DNA of 64,000 bases from Spirochaetaceae bacterium (GTDB lineage Bacteria; Myxococcota_A; UBA9160; UBA4427): assembly GCA_020632655.1 (NCBI GenBank), contig JACKFD010000013.1, positions 92,471-156,470 of the forward strand, given 5' to 3'. A model generated the notes under the pieces. It saw only the letters and a program-made list of their open reading frames with translations, did no database searches and was not told the origin of the DNA. A program made the position numbers and the translations under genes. Shown piece by piece: positions 1 to 9,573 of the stretch; position 1 is the stretch's first letter; each line of letters starts with the position of its first letter.

Positions 1-314
1 GGCTCTTCCTCGTGGTCTCGCCGATGCCTGCGCCGGGAACGCCGGTATTCGCGTCGATCCAGACGGGGGGCGGGCCGATTCCGGGGGGCGTCGTGCCGTG
101 TCGGGCGATTCTGCGCAACGCCGGACGGGAGCTGGTCTTCGTACGTCTGGGCGACGGGTCCTTCGAGCGGCGCGAGGTCGTGATGGTCGAGTCCGGAAGC
201 GACGACTGCTTCCTGTCGAGCGGCGTCGCGCCCGGCGAGCGGGTCGTCGCGACGGGCGCACAGCAGCTGCTCTCGAGCGAGCTCCTCGGGACGCAGGACG
301 CCGCATCGCCTTGA
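1..314 (+). CDS. RND efflux periplasmic adaptor, C-terminal part (5' truncated by window)
   Basis: The reading frame is open from the window edge (frame of position 3) to a TGA at 312-314, giving about 103 residues of a protein that starts outside the window. The visible part looks like the beta-barrel and membrane-proximal end of a CzcB/CusB-type membrane fusion protein: a strand-rich segment reading FVRLGDGSFERREV followed by GVAPGERVVATGAQQLLSSEL, a typical adaptor ending. Such proteins bridge an inner-membrane RND pump to an outer-membrane channel. The RND permease gene begins 19 bases downstream, which supports the assignment. Substrate cannot be told from this fragment. Confidence 0.85.
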   Translation, partial: LFLVVSPMPAPGTPVFASIQTGGGPIPGGVVPCRAILRNAGRELVFVRLGDGSFERREVVMVESGSDDCFLSSGVAPGERVVATGAQQLLSSELLGTQDAASP

Positions 315-333
315 GTCGGGAGAAGCGCCCCGC

Positions 334-3300
334 ATGCTGACCTGGATCATCGAGACGTCGCTCCGCAATCGCGTGCTCGTCGCGATGGTCGCGCTCGGCG
401 TGCTGGTCTTCGGGCTGGATGCGACGCGAAAGGCGCGTCTCGACGTCTTTCCCGACTTCGTGCCGCCGCAGGTGACGATCCAGACGGAGGCGCCGGGACT
501 CACGCCCGATCAGGTCGAGCTGCTCGTCACGACCCCGCTCGAGACGACGCTCGGCGGCGTGCTCGGACTCGAGACGCTCCGCTCCGAATCCATCCAGGGC
601 CTCTCGGTCATCCAGGCGGTCTTCCGGGAAGGCGTCGACGTGATGACGATCCGGCAGGCCGTGAACGAGCGCGTCGCCCTCGCGGCGTCGCGACTGCCGC
701 TCGGGGTCGCGTCGCCGACGGTCGAGCCCTTGACCTCGTCGACGATGGACGTCTTGAAGATCGGGCTCGTCTCCGAGCGGATCGACGCCATGGCGCTGCG
801 GGATCTCGCGACCTGGACGGTGCAGCCGAAGCTGCTCTCGGTACCCGGTGTGGCGCGGGTGAACGTCTTCGGCGGAGAGCGCCGGCAGCTGCAGATCCGG
901 ATCCATCCCGACGAGCTCGTCGCGCGGGGGCTCGCGCCCGCGGACGTGGCCGCGGCGGCTCGTCGCGCGACGGGCGTCGTCGGCGCCGGCTTCGTCGACA
1001 CCGAGAGTCAGCGGATCACGATCCGGAGCGAAGGCGAGTCCCCGACGGCCGACATCCTCGCGGAGGTGCTCCTGCAGCGCCCGTCGGGTGGTACGCCGGT
1101 TCGCCTCGGAGACGTGGCGGAGGTCGTCGAGACCGGTGCCCTCAAGTTCGGCGACGCAACGGTCCAGGGCCGACCCGGCGTGCTGCTCACGGTATCGAGC
1201 CAATACGGCTCGAATACCCTCGAGGTGACGAGCGCACTCGAGCACGCGCTCGACGAGCTGCAGCCGCTCTTCGACGCACAGGGCGTAGAGCTCTTCCGAC
1301 GACTGCACAGGCCGGCGACCTTCATCGAGACGGCGCTCGGCAATCTCCGCTCCTCGCTCGTCGTCGGCGCCGTACTCGTGGCGCTGGTGCTCGTGCCCTT
1401 CCTCGGCGAGGTACGGACCGCTGCGATCTCGGTCGTCGCGATCCCGCTCTCGTTGCTCGGGGCAGTGCTCACGCTCGAGTGGCTCGGCGCGACCCTCGAC
1501 ACGATGACGCTCGGGGGCCTCGCGATCGCGATCGGAGAGGTCGTCGACGACGCCATCATCGACGTCGAGAACATCGTCCACCGCCTACGCGAGAACGCCC
1601 TCCGCGCCGAGCCCGAGCCCGTCTTCCAGATCGTCCTCCGCGCTTCGGGCGAGGTGCGTGGCGCGGTCGTGCACGCGACGCTGATCGTCGGGCTGGTCTT
1701 CGTCCCGGTCCTCACGCTCTCGGGCATCGCGGGTCGCTTCTTCGCGCCGCTGGCGCAGGCCTATCTCCTTGCCGTCTCCTTCTCGTTGCTGGTCGCTCTG
1801 ACCGTCACGCCCGCGCTCTGTCTGCTCCTCTTCGACGGGCGCGTCCGATCGATGACCGAGCCGCGTCTGCAGACCTGGCTGAAGGAACGCTATGAGCGCC
1901 TCCTCGAGCGCGTGCTCGATCGACCGCGGCCGTTGGTCGTCGTCTCGCTCGTCGCGAGCGTGCTGGCGATCGGCGTCGTTCCCTTCCTGGGCGGCGACTT
2001 CCTGCCCGCGTTCCGGGAGAGTCATCTCGTGCTGCAGATCTCGGAGGCGCCGGGCGCGTCGATCGACGAGATGCTCCGGATCGGTGGGCGCGTATCGAAC
2101 GAGCTGCTCGGCTGGCCGGAGATCGCGACGGTCGAGCAGCAGGTCGGTCGGGCCGAGCAGGGTGAGGACACCTGGGGACCGCATCGCAGCGAGATGCACG
2201 TCGAGCTCTCGCCCGCCGCCGCCGGGCACGAGGAGGAGGTCGGCGACCGGGTCCGTGCCTTCCTGGCCGGGATTCCGGGCATCGAGTACGAAGTGCTCAG
2301 CTTTCTCGACGATCGCGTGAGCGAGACGCTGACCGGCGAGACGGCTCCCTTCGTCGTCAACGTGAGCGGGACCGACCTCGACGCCCTCGAGCGCACGGCG
2401 GATCGGGTCGCCGCCGTGCTGCAGGGCGTGCCGGGTGCGTCGGAGGTGCGTGTCAAGGCGCCGTCGGGGTCACCGATGCTCGCGGTCCGCCTGCGGCCGG
2501 AGCGTCTCGTCGCGCACGGCTTCCAGCCGATGGACGTGCTCGACGCCGTGCACCTCGCCTATCAAGGCGAGGTCGTGGCTCAGGTCCACCGCGCCGGCCG
2601 ACCCGTGGACGTCGTCGCCATCCTCGACGAGCCGTCTCGGCGCGAGCCCGGGGACGTCGCGAGCCTGCTCGTTCGGGGTGTGGGCGGCGAGCTCGTTCCG
2701 CTCGGTCTGCTCGCCGATGTCGAGCTGACGAGCGGGCGGGAGTCGATCCTGCACGAGGACCTGCGTCGGCGGCAGAGCGTGGTCTGCGTGCCGCGTGGGC
2801 GTGATGCCGTCTCCTTCGCGAACGAGGCGATCGCGACCCTGCGCAAAGGGGTTCCGCTCCCACCCGGAACCGATCTCGAGTTCCGCGGAACGGCGCAGGC
2901 CCAGATCGAGGCGCGGCGGGAGCTCCAGATCGAATCCGCGGCCGTCGCAGCGGGGATCGCCGTCGTGCTCTGGCTCGCGTTCCGGGATCTGCGTGCGGTC
3001 GCGCTGATCCTGGTGAACGTGCCCTTCGCGCTCGTCGGCGGCGTGCTGGCGATCCTCGCGGCGGGGGCATTCGATCCGGCGATCCGCGAGCTCACGATGG
3101 GATCCCTCGTCGGGTTCATCACGCTCTTCGGGATCACGATGCGGAACTCGATCGTGCTGATCTCGCGTTATGCGGATCTCGTCCGGGAGACCGGAGCGGC
3201 CTGGGGGCGGGCGCTCGTGGTGCGGGGGGCGCGGGATCGCGTCGTGCCGATCGTGATGACGGCGCTCGTCACGGGACTCGGGCTGCTGCCGCTGGCGGTC

Positions 3301-3477
3301 GGGACGGGGACGCCGGGACGGGAGATCGAGGGGCCGATGGCGATCGTCATCCTCGGCGGGCTCGCGAGCTCGACGGTCCTGAACCTCGCGCTGCTCCCGG
3401 TGCTCGCCGGACGATTCGGGCGCTTCGAGGCGGGGGGCGGGGACGAGGCGGGGGGCGGGGGCGCGGGGCGACGGTGA
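334..3477 (+). CDS. CzcA/CusA-type RND efflux permease
   Basis: Encodes 1047 residues, the usual length of an inner-membrane RND pump that uses the proton gradient to export substrates through an adaptor and outer-membrane channel. Visible are a first membrane helix at about 10-30, two large periplasmic regions and two clusters of membrane helices. The helix-4 motif at about residues 400-415 reads IGEVVDDAIIDVENIV; the ENI ending and acidic residues are those of the heavy-metal-efflux branch rather than the drug branch. A GGGAG ribosome site precedes the ATG. The C-terminus is a Gly-rich low-complexity tail encoded by a G-run tract. It forms an operon with the adaptor fragment upstream. Metal specificity is inferred from the family only; no metal sensor gene is visible. 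Confidence 0.93.
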   Translation: MLTWIIETSLRNRVLVAMVALGVLVFGLDATRKARLDVFPDFVPPQVTIQTEAPGLTPDQVELLVTTPLETTLGGVLGLETLRSESIQGLSVIQAVFREGVDVMTIRQAVNERVALAASRLPLGVASPTVEPLTSSTMDVLKIGLVSERIDAMALRDLATWTVQPKLLSVPGVARVNVFGGERRQLQIRIHPDELVARGLAPADVAAAARRATGVVGAGFVDTESQRITIRSEGESPTADILAEVLLQRPSGGTPVRLGDVAEVVETGALKFGDATVQGRPGVLLTVSSQYGSNTLEVTSALEHALDELQPLFDAQGVELFRRLHRPATFIETALGNLRSSLVVGAVLVALVLVPFLGEVRTAAISVVAIPLSLLGAVLTLEWLGATLDTMTLGGLAIAIGEVVDDAIIDVENIVHRLRENALRAEPEPVFQIVLRASGEVRGAVVHATLIVGLVFVPVLTLSGIAGRFFAPLAQAYLLAVSFSLLVALTVTPALCLLLFDGRVRSMTEPRLQTWLKERYERLLERVLDRPRPLVVVSLVASVLAIGVVPFLGGDFLPAFRESHLVLQISEAPGASIDEMLRIGGRVSNELLGWPEIATVEQQVGRAEQGEDTWGPHRSEMHVELSPAAAGHEEEVGDRVRAFLAGIPGIEYEVLSFLDDRVSETLTGETAPFVVNVSGTDLDALERTADRVAAVLQGVPGASEVRVKAPSGSPMLAVRLRPERLVAHGFQPMDVLDAVHLAYQGEVVAQVHRAGRPVDVVAILDEPSRREPGDVASLLVRGVGGELVPLGLLADVELTSGRESILHEDLRRRQSVVCVPRGRDAVSFANEAIATLRKGVPLPPGTDLEFRGTAQAQIEARRELQIESAAVAAGIAVVLWLAFRDLRAVALILVNVPFALVGGVLAILAAGAFDPAIRELTMGSLVGFITLFGITMRNSIVLISRYADLVRETGAAWGRALVVRGARDRVVPIVMTALVTGLGLLPLAVGTGTPGREIEGPMAIVILGGLASSTVLNLALLPVLAGRFGRFEAGGGDEAGGGGAGRR
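3422..3471 (+). other. G-run tract in 3' end of permease gene
   Basis: Several runs of four to six G separated by short spacers fall in the last 50 bases of the coding sequence and encode a Gly/Ala/Asp tail. The tract could form a G-quadruplex on the coding strand, but it may be only compositional drift at a gene end. Confidence 0.4.
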
Positions 3478-3485
3478 TCCGCTCG

Positions 3486-4421
3486 TCAGTCGCGGATCTG
3501 GGCCGCGAGACGGGCCGCCGCCTCTTCGAACTCCCGGACCGTGTCCGCGATGATCGCGGCGACCGGGCGCACGGAGTCGATCCGGCCCGCGACCTGACCC
3601 GTGAGCGCGACGCCCTCCTCGAGGCGTCCCTCGAAGTAGACCGCGTGCACGCCGCCGCCGAGTCCCCGCATCGCGTCGCCGTCTCCCTGCTCGAAGCGCT
3701 CCGTCGTCGTCGTGCGCAGCGCGCGCAGGGCGGGTCCGTTCGGCGTGCGCAGGAAGGCCGTGTCCGTCTCCGCGGCGGCGACGATCGCCTGCTTCCAGGC
3801 GTCGTGGACGGGCGACTCGAGGGCCGAGACCATGCGCGTGCCCATCTGCACGCCCTCGGCGCCGAGCGCGAAGGCCGCCGCCATCGACACACCGTCGCAG
3901 ATGCCGCCCGCGGCGATGATCGGGACGTCGACGCGCGAGCGCACGAGCGGGAGCAGGACCAGGCTCGAGACCGGGCGCGGGTTCTTGAAGCCGCCGCCTT
4001 CGCCGCCTTCCACGATCAGGCCGTCGACCCCGGCATCGACCGCCTTGAGGGCGGCACGCAGGGTCGGCACGACGTGGTAGACCGTGAGGCCCGCCTGCTT
4101 GAGCGCCTTCGTGTACTGCGTCGGACTGCCAGCGGACGTCGTGACGAAGCGGACGCCTTCGCCGGCGACGAACTCGACGATCGAGGGGTCGCGCACGAAG
4201 GCCTGGGCGATGTTCACGCCGAAGGGGAGGCCCAGGCTCTTCATCTTCGAGATCTCGCCGCGGATCGCGTCGAGCTCGCCGGAGGAGGTCTCGATGATGC
4301 CGAGGGCGCCGGCCTGCGAGACGGCGGAGGCGAGCTGCGCCCGCGCGATCCAGCCCATCGGCGCCTGTACGATCGGGACCTCGACGCCGAGGTCGCGGGT
4401 CACGCGGTTGTCGAAGCGCAT
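3486..4421 (-). CDS. nitronate monooxygenase / 2-nitropropane dioxygenase family
   Basis: Encodes 311 residues of an FMN-dependent TIM-barrel enzyme. Seen are the N-terminal PIVQAPMGWIARAQLASAVSQAGALG segment split across residues about 14-40, the VEGGEGGGFKN region, and IIAAGGICDG followed by GAEGVQMGTRM, the phosphate-binding end of the barrel. Family members oxidise alkyl nitronates or act as FabK-like enoyl reductases, so the substrate is uncertain. The frame is open further upstream, but the start at 4421 is chosen because AAGGAG lies seven bases before this ATG and the family begins here. It is divergent from the GST-like gene at 4594. Confidence 0.9.
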   Translation of the reverse strand: MRFDNRVTRDLGVEVPIVQAPMGWIARAQLASAVSQAGALGIIETSSGELDAIRGEISKMKSLGLPFGVNIAQAFVRDPSIVEFVAGEGVRFVTTSAGSPTQYTKALKQAGLTVYHVVPTLRAALKAVDAGVDGLIVEGGEGGGFKNPRPVSSLVLLPLVRSRVDVPIIAAGGICDGVSMAAAFALGAEGVQMGTRMVSALESPVHDAWKQAIVAAAETDTAFLRTPNGPALRALRTTTTERFEQGDGDAMRGLGGGVHAVYFEGRLEEGVALTGQVAGRIDSVRPVAAIIADTVREFEEAAARLAAQIRD

Positions 4422-4593
4422 CGCGAGCTCCTTCGTCGGATCGCGGTAGCTGGATCCGGCGCGCCAGCGTAGCCCCTGGGCGCGGGGGCGTCGCCGGTGG
4501 GCGGCCGCGATCGCTGGTGTAGCTTGCGCTCGCTTCGGCCGAAGAGAGGAGCGTCGCCGGTCGAGCGGGTCGGCCGACGGGGGAGATCGATCG

Positions 4594-5358
4594 ATGAGCC
4601 AGGGCTTCGTCGGCATCCAGCAGGCGATGGACCTTCCGGGTCTTCGCCTCGTGCTGCTGCGCGGGATGCCGAGCCCCTGGTCCCAGGCGGCGCGCGGGAT
4701 CTTCCACGTGAAGGGTGTCCCCTTCGTGAAGGTGCATCTCGCCCCGGGCGAGCCGCGCGAGCTGCTCCGGGTCTGGACCGGGCAGGACGCCTATCCGGCG
4801 GCGATGTACGGGAACGAGCGACCGCGGACGAGCTGGGAGGAGATCCTCTGGCTGGCCGAGCGGCTCGGCCCCGAGCCTTCGCTCGTGCCTCGGGATCCCG
4901 AGGCGCGCGCCCAGATGTTCGGCCTCGCGCGCGAGCTCTGTGGCGAGATGGGGCTCGGCTGGTGCCGTCGGCTGATGGCGATGGCGCCGATCCTCGCGAA
5001 GCCCGACGCCTCGCGCGACGGACTCGGGTACAAGTACCGGTCCAGTCCGGCGGAGGTGGCGGAGGCGGAGGTGCGGATCCGCGAGATCCTCGGACTGCTC
5101 GTCGATCGGCTCGAGGCGTCCCGGGCGCGCGGAGGACGCTATCTGCTAGGCGACCGTTTGACGGCACTCGACGTCTACTGGGCGACCTTCTGCAACCTGC
5201 TCGCGCCGCTGCCCGAGGCGCAGATGGCGCTGCCGGAGACGCTTCGGCCCGCCTTCACGACCCGGGATGCCGAGACGCGCGCGCTACTCGATCGCGGGCT
5301 GCTCGCCCATCGCGACTTCGTCTACGAGACGCACCTCGAGCTGCCGGTCGAGCTCTGA
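4594..5358 (+). CDS. glutathione S-transferase-like protein
   Basis: Encodes 254 residues with a thioredoxin-fold N-terminal domain (about 15-95) and a helical C-terminal domain with the GDRLTALDVYWATF segment typical of GST C-domains. The active-site region reads RGMPSPWSQAARG, so serine rather than cysteine occupies the usual catalytic loop; no selenocysteine codon is present. A GGGAG site precedes the ATG. It is divergent from the nitronate monooxygenase with 172 bases between the starts. Likely cytoplasmic; conjugation or lyase activity on a xenobiotic is a family-level guess. Confidence 0.8.
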   Translation: MSQGFVGIQQAMDLPGLRLVLLRGMPSPWSQAARGIFHVKGVPFVKVHLAPGEPRELLRVWTGQDAYPAAMYGNERPRTSWEEILWLAERLGPEPSLVPRDPEARAQMFGLARELCGEMGLGWCRRLMAMAPILAKPDASRDGLGYKYRSSPAEVAEAEVRIREILGLLVDRLEASRARGGRYLLGDRLTALDVYWATFCNLLAPLPEAQMALPETLRPAFTTRDAETRALLDRGLLAHRDFVYETHLELPVEL

Positions 5359-5376
5359 CGTCCAGCCGTCGACGTC

Positions 5377-6174
5377 CTACTCCTCGGCGTCGGACGAGCC
5401 GGACGGGTCGTCGGCCCATCGCCACTCGAACGAGAACGTCGTCACGTAGAGGTCCTTCGGCACGATCACGGGATCCTGCTTGAGGCGCTTCTTCTTCTCG
5501 GCGCGGGCGATCGCCTCGATCGCCCAGGTTCCGAGCAACGGATGCGGCATCTCGAGCACGCGGATCTCGCGGGCGCGTCCGGCGTCGGCGAGTCGGAAGG
5601 AGACGACCACGCGGCCCACGATCTTCGAGCGTTGCGCGTAGGGCGTGTAGCGCGGGCGGGTGATCGCGAGCCAGCCCGGGGGCGACTCGTAGCGCTCGGT
5701 CTCGAGCTGCCGCACGCGGAACACCGAGGAACCGTCGGCCTCGGGCAGAGCCATCGGTTCGCTCGTGTAGAAGTCCTCGAGCATCCGGCGATGGGCGGCG
5801 GCCATCTCCTGCTCGCCGAGCTTGTCGTAGCAGCGGATCCGCGCCGTGATCGCCTCGCGCGCGTAGAGGCCGATCGCCATCACGGCCTCGGCGCGATCGA
5901 GGGAGTCGAGTCCCTCGACGCATTGTCCACGGCGGGCTTCGGTCCGCGCGGACTGGACGGCGAAGAGCCGCTCGCGCTCCCGCACCTCGTCCCAGGCCTT
6001 GCGGCAGCCCGTCGGCGCGAGCGCGGCGAGGATCACGACGACGAGCAGGACGCGAGGTGCGACGCGACGGGGCCGGGAGACGGGTCGATCCGGAGCCACG
6101 CGCCGAAGGGTTCGGCCACTCCGGTCGGAGGCGGCGCGCGACGGGGGGTTCGGACGCGAATTCGTGCGGATCAT
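5377..6174 (-). CDS. TonB C-terminal-domain-like lipoprotein
   Basis: Encodes about 265 residues. After an Arg/Pro-rich N-terminus there is a hydrophobic segment RVLLVVVILAALAPTGC, which looks like a lipoprotein signal. A helical, TPR-like region rich in E, A and R follows. The C-terminal 90 residues contain TRPRYTPYAQRSKIVGRVVVSFRLADAGRAREIRVLEM, with the layout of a TonB C-terminal domain (strand, V-V-F-x-L/V, then P/H-x-L-x-x-A-I-E-A-I). It ends in a short acidic tail. No ExbB/ExbD gene is adjacent, so a role in energy transduction is unproven. The ATG at 6174 is the first methionine; the long basic lead before the signal means a GTG further in is possible. Confidence 0.65.
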   Translation of the reverse strand: MIRTNSRPNPPSRAASDRSGRTLRRVAPDRPVSRPRRVAPRVLLVVVILAALAPTGCRKAWDEVRERERLFAVQSARTEARRGQCVEGLDSLDRAEAVMAIGLYAREAITARIRCYDKLGEQEMAAAHRRMLEDFYTSEPMALPEADGSSVFRVRQLETERYESPPGWLAITRPRYTPYAQRSKIVGRVVVSFRLADAGRAREIRVLEMPHPLLGTWAIEAIARAEKKKRLKQDPVIVPKDLYVTTFSFEWRWADDPSGSSDAEE

Positions 6175-6239
6175 GGGCGCTCCGGTCGTTCGGCTGGGCT
6201 TCCGAGCATAATGCTTCGTCCCCGCTCCGGGTATCTCGT

Positions 6240-7499
6240 TCAGTCCGTCGCCTCGCCGGCTACGTCGAGCACGGCGGCATTCGTCTCGGGGAGCAGCCAG
6301 ACGAGCGGCAGCACGAGCAGGGTGATCCCGGAGAAGAGCGTGATCGCGTCCGCGGTCGAGCCCAGCGCCGTCGTGACCCGGCCCGCGAGCATCGGGGCAA
6401 AGACGAGGCCCAGCCGCCCGAAGAGATTGTTGGTCGTACCGGCCGCCGTCGCGCGGACCGAGGTCGGGAAGAGCTCCGCCGACCAGGTGATCGCGATCGT
6501 CCAGATCCCGCCGAGTCCGATCAGCAGGAAGTACCCGAGGTAGATCGCCGGGCTCCAGGTCGAGCGGTAGCAGAGCAGCGTCGCCGCGAAGGCGGCGACG
6601 AAGTAGAGCGTCGCTGCGGGTCGGCGGCCGAGTCGGTCCATCGCGACGCCCGACAGCGAGTAGCCCAGGAATCCGAAGGGGATCGTGCCGGCGGGCAGCC
6701 AGACGAGGTCCGCCGCCGTGAAGCCGCGCTCGCCGAATACGTAGAGCGTGAAGAAGTAGAGCGCCGTGCCCGACCAGACGTTGATCGCGAGGAAGAGCGC
6801 GATCACGAGCACGAGTCGACGTCGATGCGCACGCGCGAAGAGGCCGGCGACGAGTGCGAGCTCGTCGCGCAGGCTGAAGCGGGTCGGTGGGCGGGCGCGG
6901 AAGGCCCGCGTCTCGGGCAGGCGCTTCACGTAGAGCGGGAAGAGGAGGAGCGGCAGTGCACCGATCAGGAAGAGGCCCCGCCAGCCCAGGCCCGCAGCCT
7001 CGAGCGGCGCGAGCAGGGATGCGGGCATCGCAGCACCGATCGTGGCGACCGATCCGAAGAGGCCGTTCACCCGGCCGCGGATCTCCGCGGGCATCTCCTC
7101 GGAGAGGATCACGTAGGCGAGCCCGAGCTCGACGACCATCGCCATGCGCGCGAAGACCTGCAGGATCGTGAACGTCGCGAGGCTCGGTGCGAACGCCGTC
7201 GCCAGCGTCAGCACGGCGTAGGCGAAGAGCGCGCCGAGGAAGACCGGCCGTCGCCCCAGCCAATCCGCGAGATGGATCACGAAGAAGGCGAGGACCATGC
7301 CGGCGCTCGACCAGCCGAGCGCGTCGCCCAGGGCCTCGCGCGAGGCCTGGAACTCCTCCTGCAGCCAGGGCTGGACGAGGGAGACGAGCATCGTGTCGAA
7401 GCCTTCGAAGAAGGTGGCGATCGAGACCAGCACGAAGAGGCCCCGATGCGCTCCCATTCCGGAGAGCACCCCGCGCGCACGGTCCGACGTCGCATCCAC
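6240..7499 (-). CDS. MFS transporter (sugar/aromatic-acid porter-like)
   Basis: Encodes 419 residues with about 12 hydrophobic helices. The first helix FVLVSIATFFEGFDTMLVSL carries the F-x-x-G-F-D motif, helix 2-3 loop has DWLGRRPVFLGAL, and the repeat motif DRLGRRPAATLYF comes in the second half, all standard major facilitator signatures. The LFPTSVRATAAG segment is typical of the sugar/organic-acid branch. The frame stays open to 7700, but the GTG at 7499 is preferred because GGGAG lies ten bases upstream and the residual N-terminus has normal MFS length. Divergent from the EthD-domain gene. Substrate unknown. Confidence 0.85.
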   Translation of the reverse strand: MDATSDRARGVLSGMGAHRGLFVLVSIATFFEGFDTMLVSLVQPWLQEEFQASREALGDALGWSSAGMVLAFFVIHLADWLGRRPVFLGALFAYAVLTLATAFAPSLATFTILQVFARMAMVVELGLAYVILSEEMPAEIRGRVNGLFGSVATIGAAMPASLLAPLEAAGLGWRGLFLIGALPLLLFPLYVKRLPETRAFRARPPTRFSLRDELALVAGLFARAHRRRLVLVIALFLAINVWSGTALYFFTLYVFGERGFTAADLVWLPAGTIPFGFLGYSLSGVAMDRLGRRPAATLYFVAAFAATLLCYRSTWSPAIYLGYFLLIGLGGIWTIAITWSAELFPTSVRATAAGTTNNLFGRLGLVFAPMLAGRVTTALGSTADAITLFSGITLLVLPLVWLLPETNAAVLDVAGEATD

Positions 7500-7735
7500 C
7501 TTCGTCGATCTCCCTCGGACGTCGATCGGGCGGCCCTCGTGGGCCTCGGAGCGGAACGTCGATCCCGCACGCGGGCGCGTCGCCGCTAGCGCGATGCGCA
7601 CGGGCGACGGATACTGGCCCCTCGCTCTCGAGGCCCCGTCGATCGACGCGTCCAGGACGCCCGGATCGTCGCTCGACCGCCGAGCGCGAGAGGCTACCAC
7701 GCGGCCGGGAGGTCGTGGCTCGTGGAGGCGTTCCG

Positions 7736-8383
7736 ATGATCCGCACCCTCGGTCTGATCAAACGCCGCGCCGACCTCGATCGAGCGGCCTTCCGCGAGCA
7801 CTACGAGTCGGTCCATGCCCCGTTGGCCCTGCCGCACATGACGGGCCTGCTGCGCTACGTCCGCTACCACGTCGAGTCGGAGCTCTTCGGCCGACCTCCC
7901 TTCGACGTCGTCTCGGCGTTCTGGTATCGCGACAAGGCGGCGATCGATGCGGTCTTCGCGACGCTCGAGGGCTCCGAGGCGGGGGCAGCGATCCGCGCCG
8001 ACGAGCTCACCTTCATGGACAAGCCCGGCAATCGCATCCTGCCCGTGAGCGAGCGGCGGATCGTCGACGGCGAGGAAGGCGACGAGCATTTCTTCCTCTT
8101 CGTGCGGCGCCCGACGGAGACTGCGCGCTTCGACGCCTCGGCCCGGCTCTACCGCGATCGTTGGCCCTCGCTCGTGGCGGCGGCCCGGGCGGACTGGGCA
8201 CTCTTGCGGGACGGCTTCCCGATGGGCGGGGGAGAGCCGGTCTGGGACTCCGTGCTGCAGCTGCGGACGGAGCGACCCGAGGCCGTGCGCGACGCGGCCG
8301 TCGCCCTCGATCGGGAGGGCTACGAGGTCGTCGTGGTCGCGACGCGGCGGTGCGAGACGCCGATTCCGGCCGGCGCTCAGTAG
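7736..8383 (+). CDS. EthD-domain protein
   Basis: Encodes 215 residues. The first 100 show an EthD/dimeric alpha-beta-barrel pattern: LIKRRADLDRAAFREHYESVHAPLALPHM, then a conserved aromatic-rich strand and FDVVSAFWYRDKAAIDAV. The second half (HFFLFVRRPTETARFDASARLYRDRWPSLV) looks like a second, diverged ferredoxin-like unit, so the protein may be an internal duplication. EthD proteins are small accessory or ring-cleaving enzymes in polyketide and ether degradation. The start at 7736 gives the normal domain start; the open frame upstream is Arg/Pro-rich and judged non-coding. Its 3' end overlaps the convergent gene's stop by seven bases. Confidence 0.8.
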   Translation: MIRTLGLIKRRADLDRAAFREHYESVHAPLALPHMTGLLRYVRYHVESELFGRPPFDVVSAFWYRDKAAIDAVFATLEGSEAGAAIRADELTFMDKPGNRILPVSERRIVDGEEGDEHFFLFVRRPTETARFDASARLYRDRWPSLVAAARADWALLRDGFPMGGGEPVWDSVLQLRTERPEAVRDAAVALDREGYEVVVVATRRCETPIPAGAQ

Positions 8384-9573
8384 TCGAAGCGCGTTCGCAG
8401 ATCGGGCGGCAGGATCGGGCAGGCGTCCTTCGGTGCGGCGAAGATGCGCTTCCGGACGCGGGCGATGGCGTCGTAGGCGGCGTCGAGCCAGGCCGAGGGC
8501 AGCGCGCCGAGCAGACGTGCGAGCACGCGCCACGCCCCGCCGAGTCGCGCGGCGATCTCGAGGGCGGCGGCCGAGCGGGTGAGCAGGCGGCCGTCTTCCA
8601 GTCGCAGGACGATGCTGTCGGGGAGCGCGTCGACGTCGACGTCGGGTCGGCTCGCGACGTGTCGGGTGAAGTGCTCGCTCTGCAGGGGGGCGAAGCGCAG
8701 GCGCAGCGGCTCGGGTGTGCCGGTCTCTTCGGAGAGCACGACGCGGACGCTGCGATGGCAGAAGCCGCAGTCGCCGTCGTAGTAGAGCACGGCGTGGGGC
8801 GCCCTGCCGGTCTCGTCTCGGCGCGTGGTCCGGAGATCGGCGAGTGCCGCGGAGCGGCCCGGCCACCAGCCCGGATCCGCGGCGAAGAGCATCAGCAGCA
8901 GGAAGGGCCACGGGTCCGGCGAGGTCGCCGCGAAGGCCGCCCACCAACCCACGCGCCACAGTCCGAGGGCGAGCCAGAGCCGAGGACGCAGGCCTCGAGC
9001 GAGCCCACCGAGTGCGAGGGCGAGCTCCAGACCGGCCGAGGCGCGCCCGATGCCGGGTGATGGCAGGTCGGCCTCGGGCGAGAGTCCGAGCAGGGACACG
9101 GCCGCGCCGCGTGCGACGACCAGCACGACGAAGGCCCATGCGAGGTCGCCGAGCCATCGCGGTCGCTGCCAGCCACCGCGCGGGTCGATGCGTCCCCGCG
9201 CGTCGAGCGAGCCGAAGGGAGCGGGTGGCACACAGGCGTGGAGCAGCAGCAGCACGCCGAACGTCGCCAGGCCGACTCCCGGCCCGTCGAGCCACCGGCC
9301 GCCCGGCCACGTCGTCTCCATCGTCGTCGCCCTCGCAACGACGCCGACCCCGAGCAGCACCGCCACGATCCGATCCCGCCAGCCGACCGCGAGCGCGCCG
9401 CAGCCGGCCAGCGCGGCGGCGCCGCCGACCAGAGAGAGCCCGCTCGCTCCAGCCGGGAGTCCCGTCGCGATCGCGCCCGCGAGTCCGACCGCGAGCAGCA
9501 CGCGGTAGAGCGAGTACTGCCCGCCCGTCCAGCCGCTCGTCCGATCGCGCTCCGCGTCGGCCGCGTCGCTCAC
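8377..9573 (-). CDS. membrane protein fused to DCC-type thiol-disulfide oxidoreductase (DUF393)
   Basis: Encodes 398 residues. The first 255 or so hold several hydrophobic helices resembling HTTM-like membrane proteins. From about residue 265 there is a DUF393 domain with AVLYYDGDCGFCHRSVRV, the CxxC motif of the DCC family, ending near residue 390. The start is a GTG at 9573 whose bases overlap the stop codon of the upstream gene (GTGA), so translation is probably coupled. The domains suggest a membrane-anchored redox protein; the partner and substrate are unknown. Confidence 0.8.
   Translation of the reverse strand: MSDAADAERDRTSGWTGGQYSLYRVLLAVGLAGAIATGLPAGASGLSLVGGAAALAGCGALAVGWRDRIVAVLLGVGVVARATTMETTWPGGRWLDGPGVGLATFGVLLLLHACVPPAPFGSLDARGRIDPRGGWQRPRWLGDLAWAFVVLVVARGAAVSLLGLSPEADLPSPGIGRASAGLELALALGGLARGLRPRLWLALGLWRVGWWAAFAATSPDPWPFLLLMLFAADPGWWPGRSAALADLRTTRRDETGRAPHAVLYYDGDCGFCHRSVRVVLSEETGTPEPLRLRFAPLQSEHFTRHVASRPDVDVDALPDSIVLRLEDGRLLTRSAAALEIAARLGGAWRVLARLLGALPSAWLDAAYDAIARVRKRIFAAPKDACPILPPDLRTRFDY

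Noticed and set aside
2470..4737. Long minus-strand open frame of about 755 residues
   Set aside because: It is Arg/Asp/Pro-rich and antisense to the RND permease and out of frame with the nitronate monooxygenase; open antisense frames are expected at this GC content.
4594..5358. Possible selenocysteine or CxxC centre in the GST-like protein
   Set aside because: The active-site loop is SPWS with no in-frame TGA, and the same holds for the SPYS protein at 50044.
6057..7589. 510-residue plus-strand open frame
   Set aside because: It has highly charged low-complexity composition and is antisense to a clear MFS transporter.
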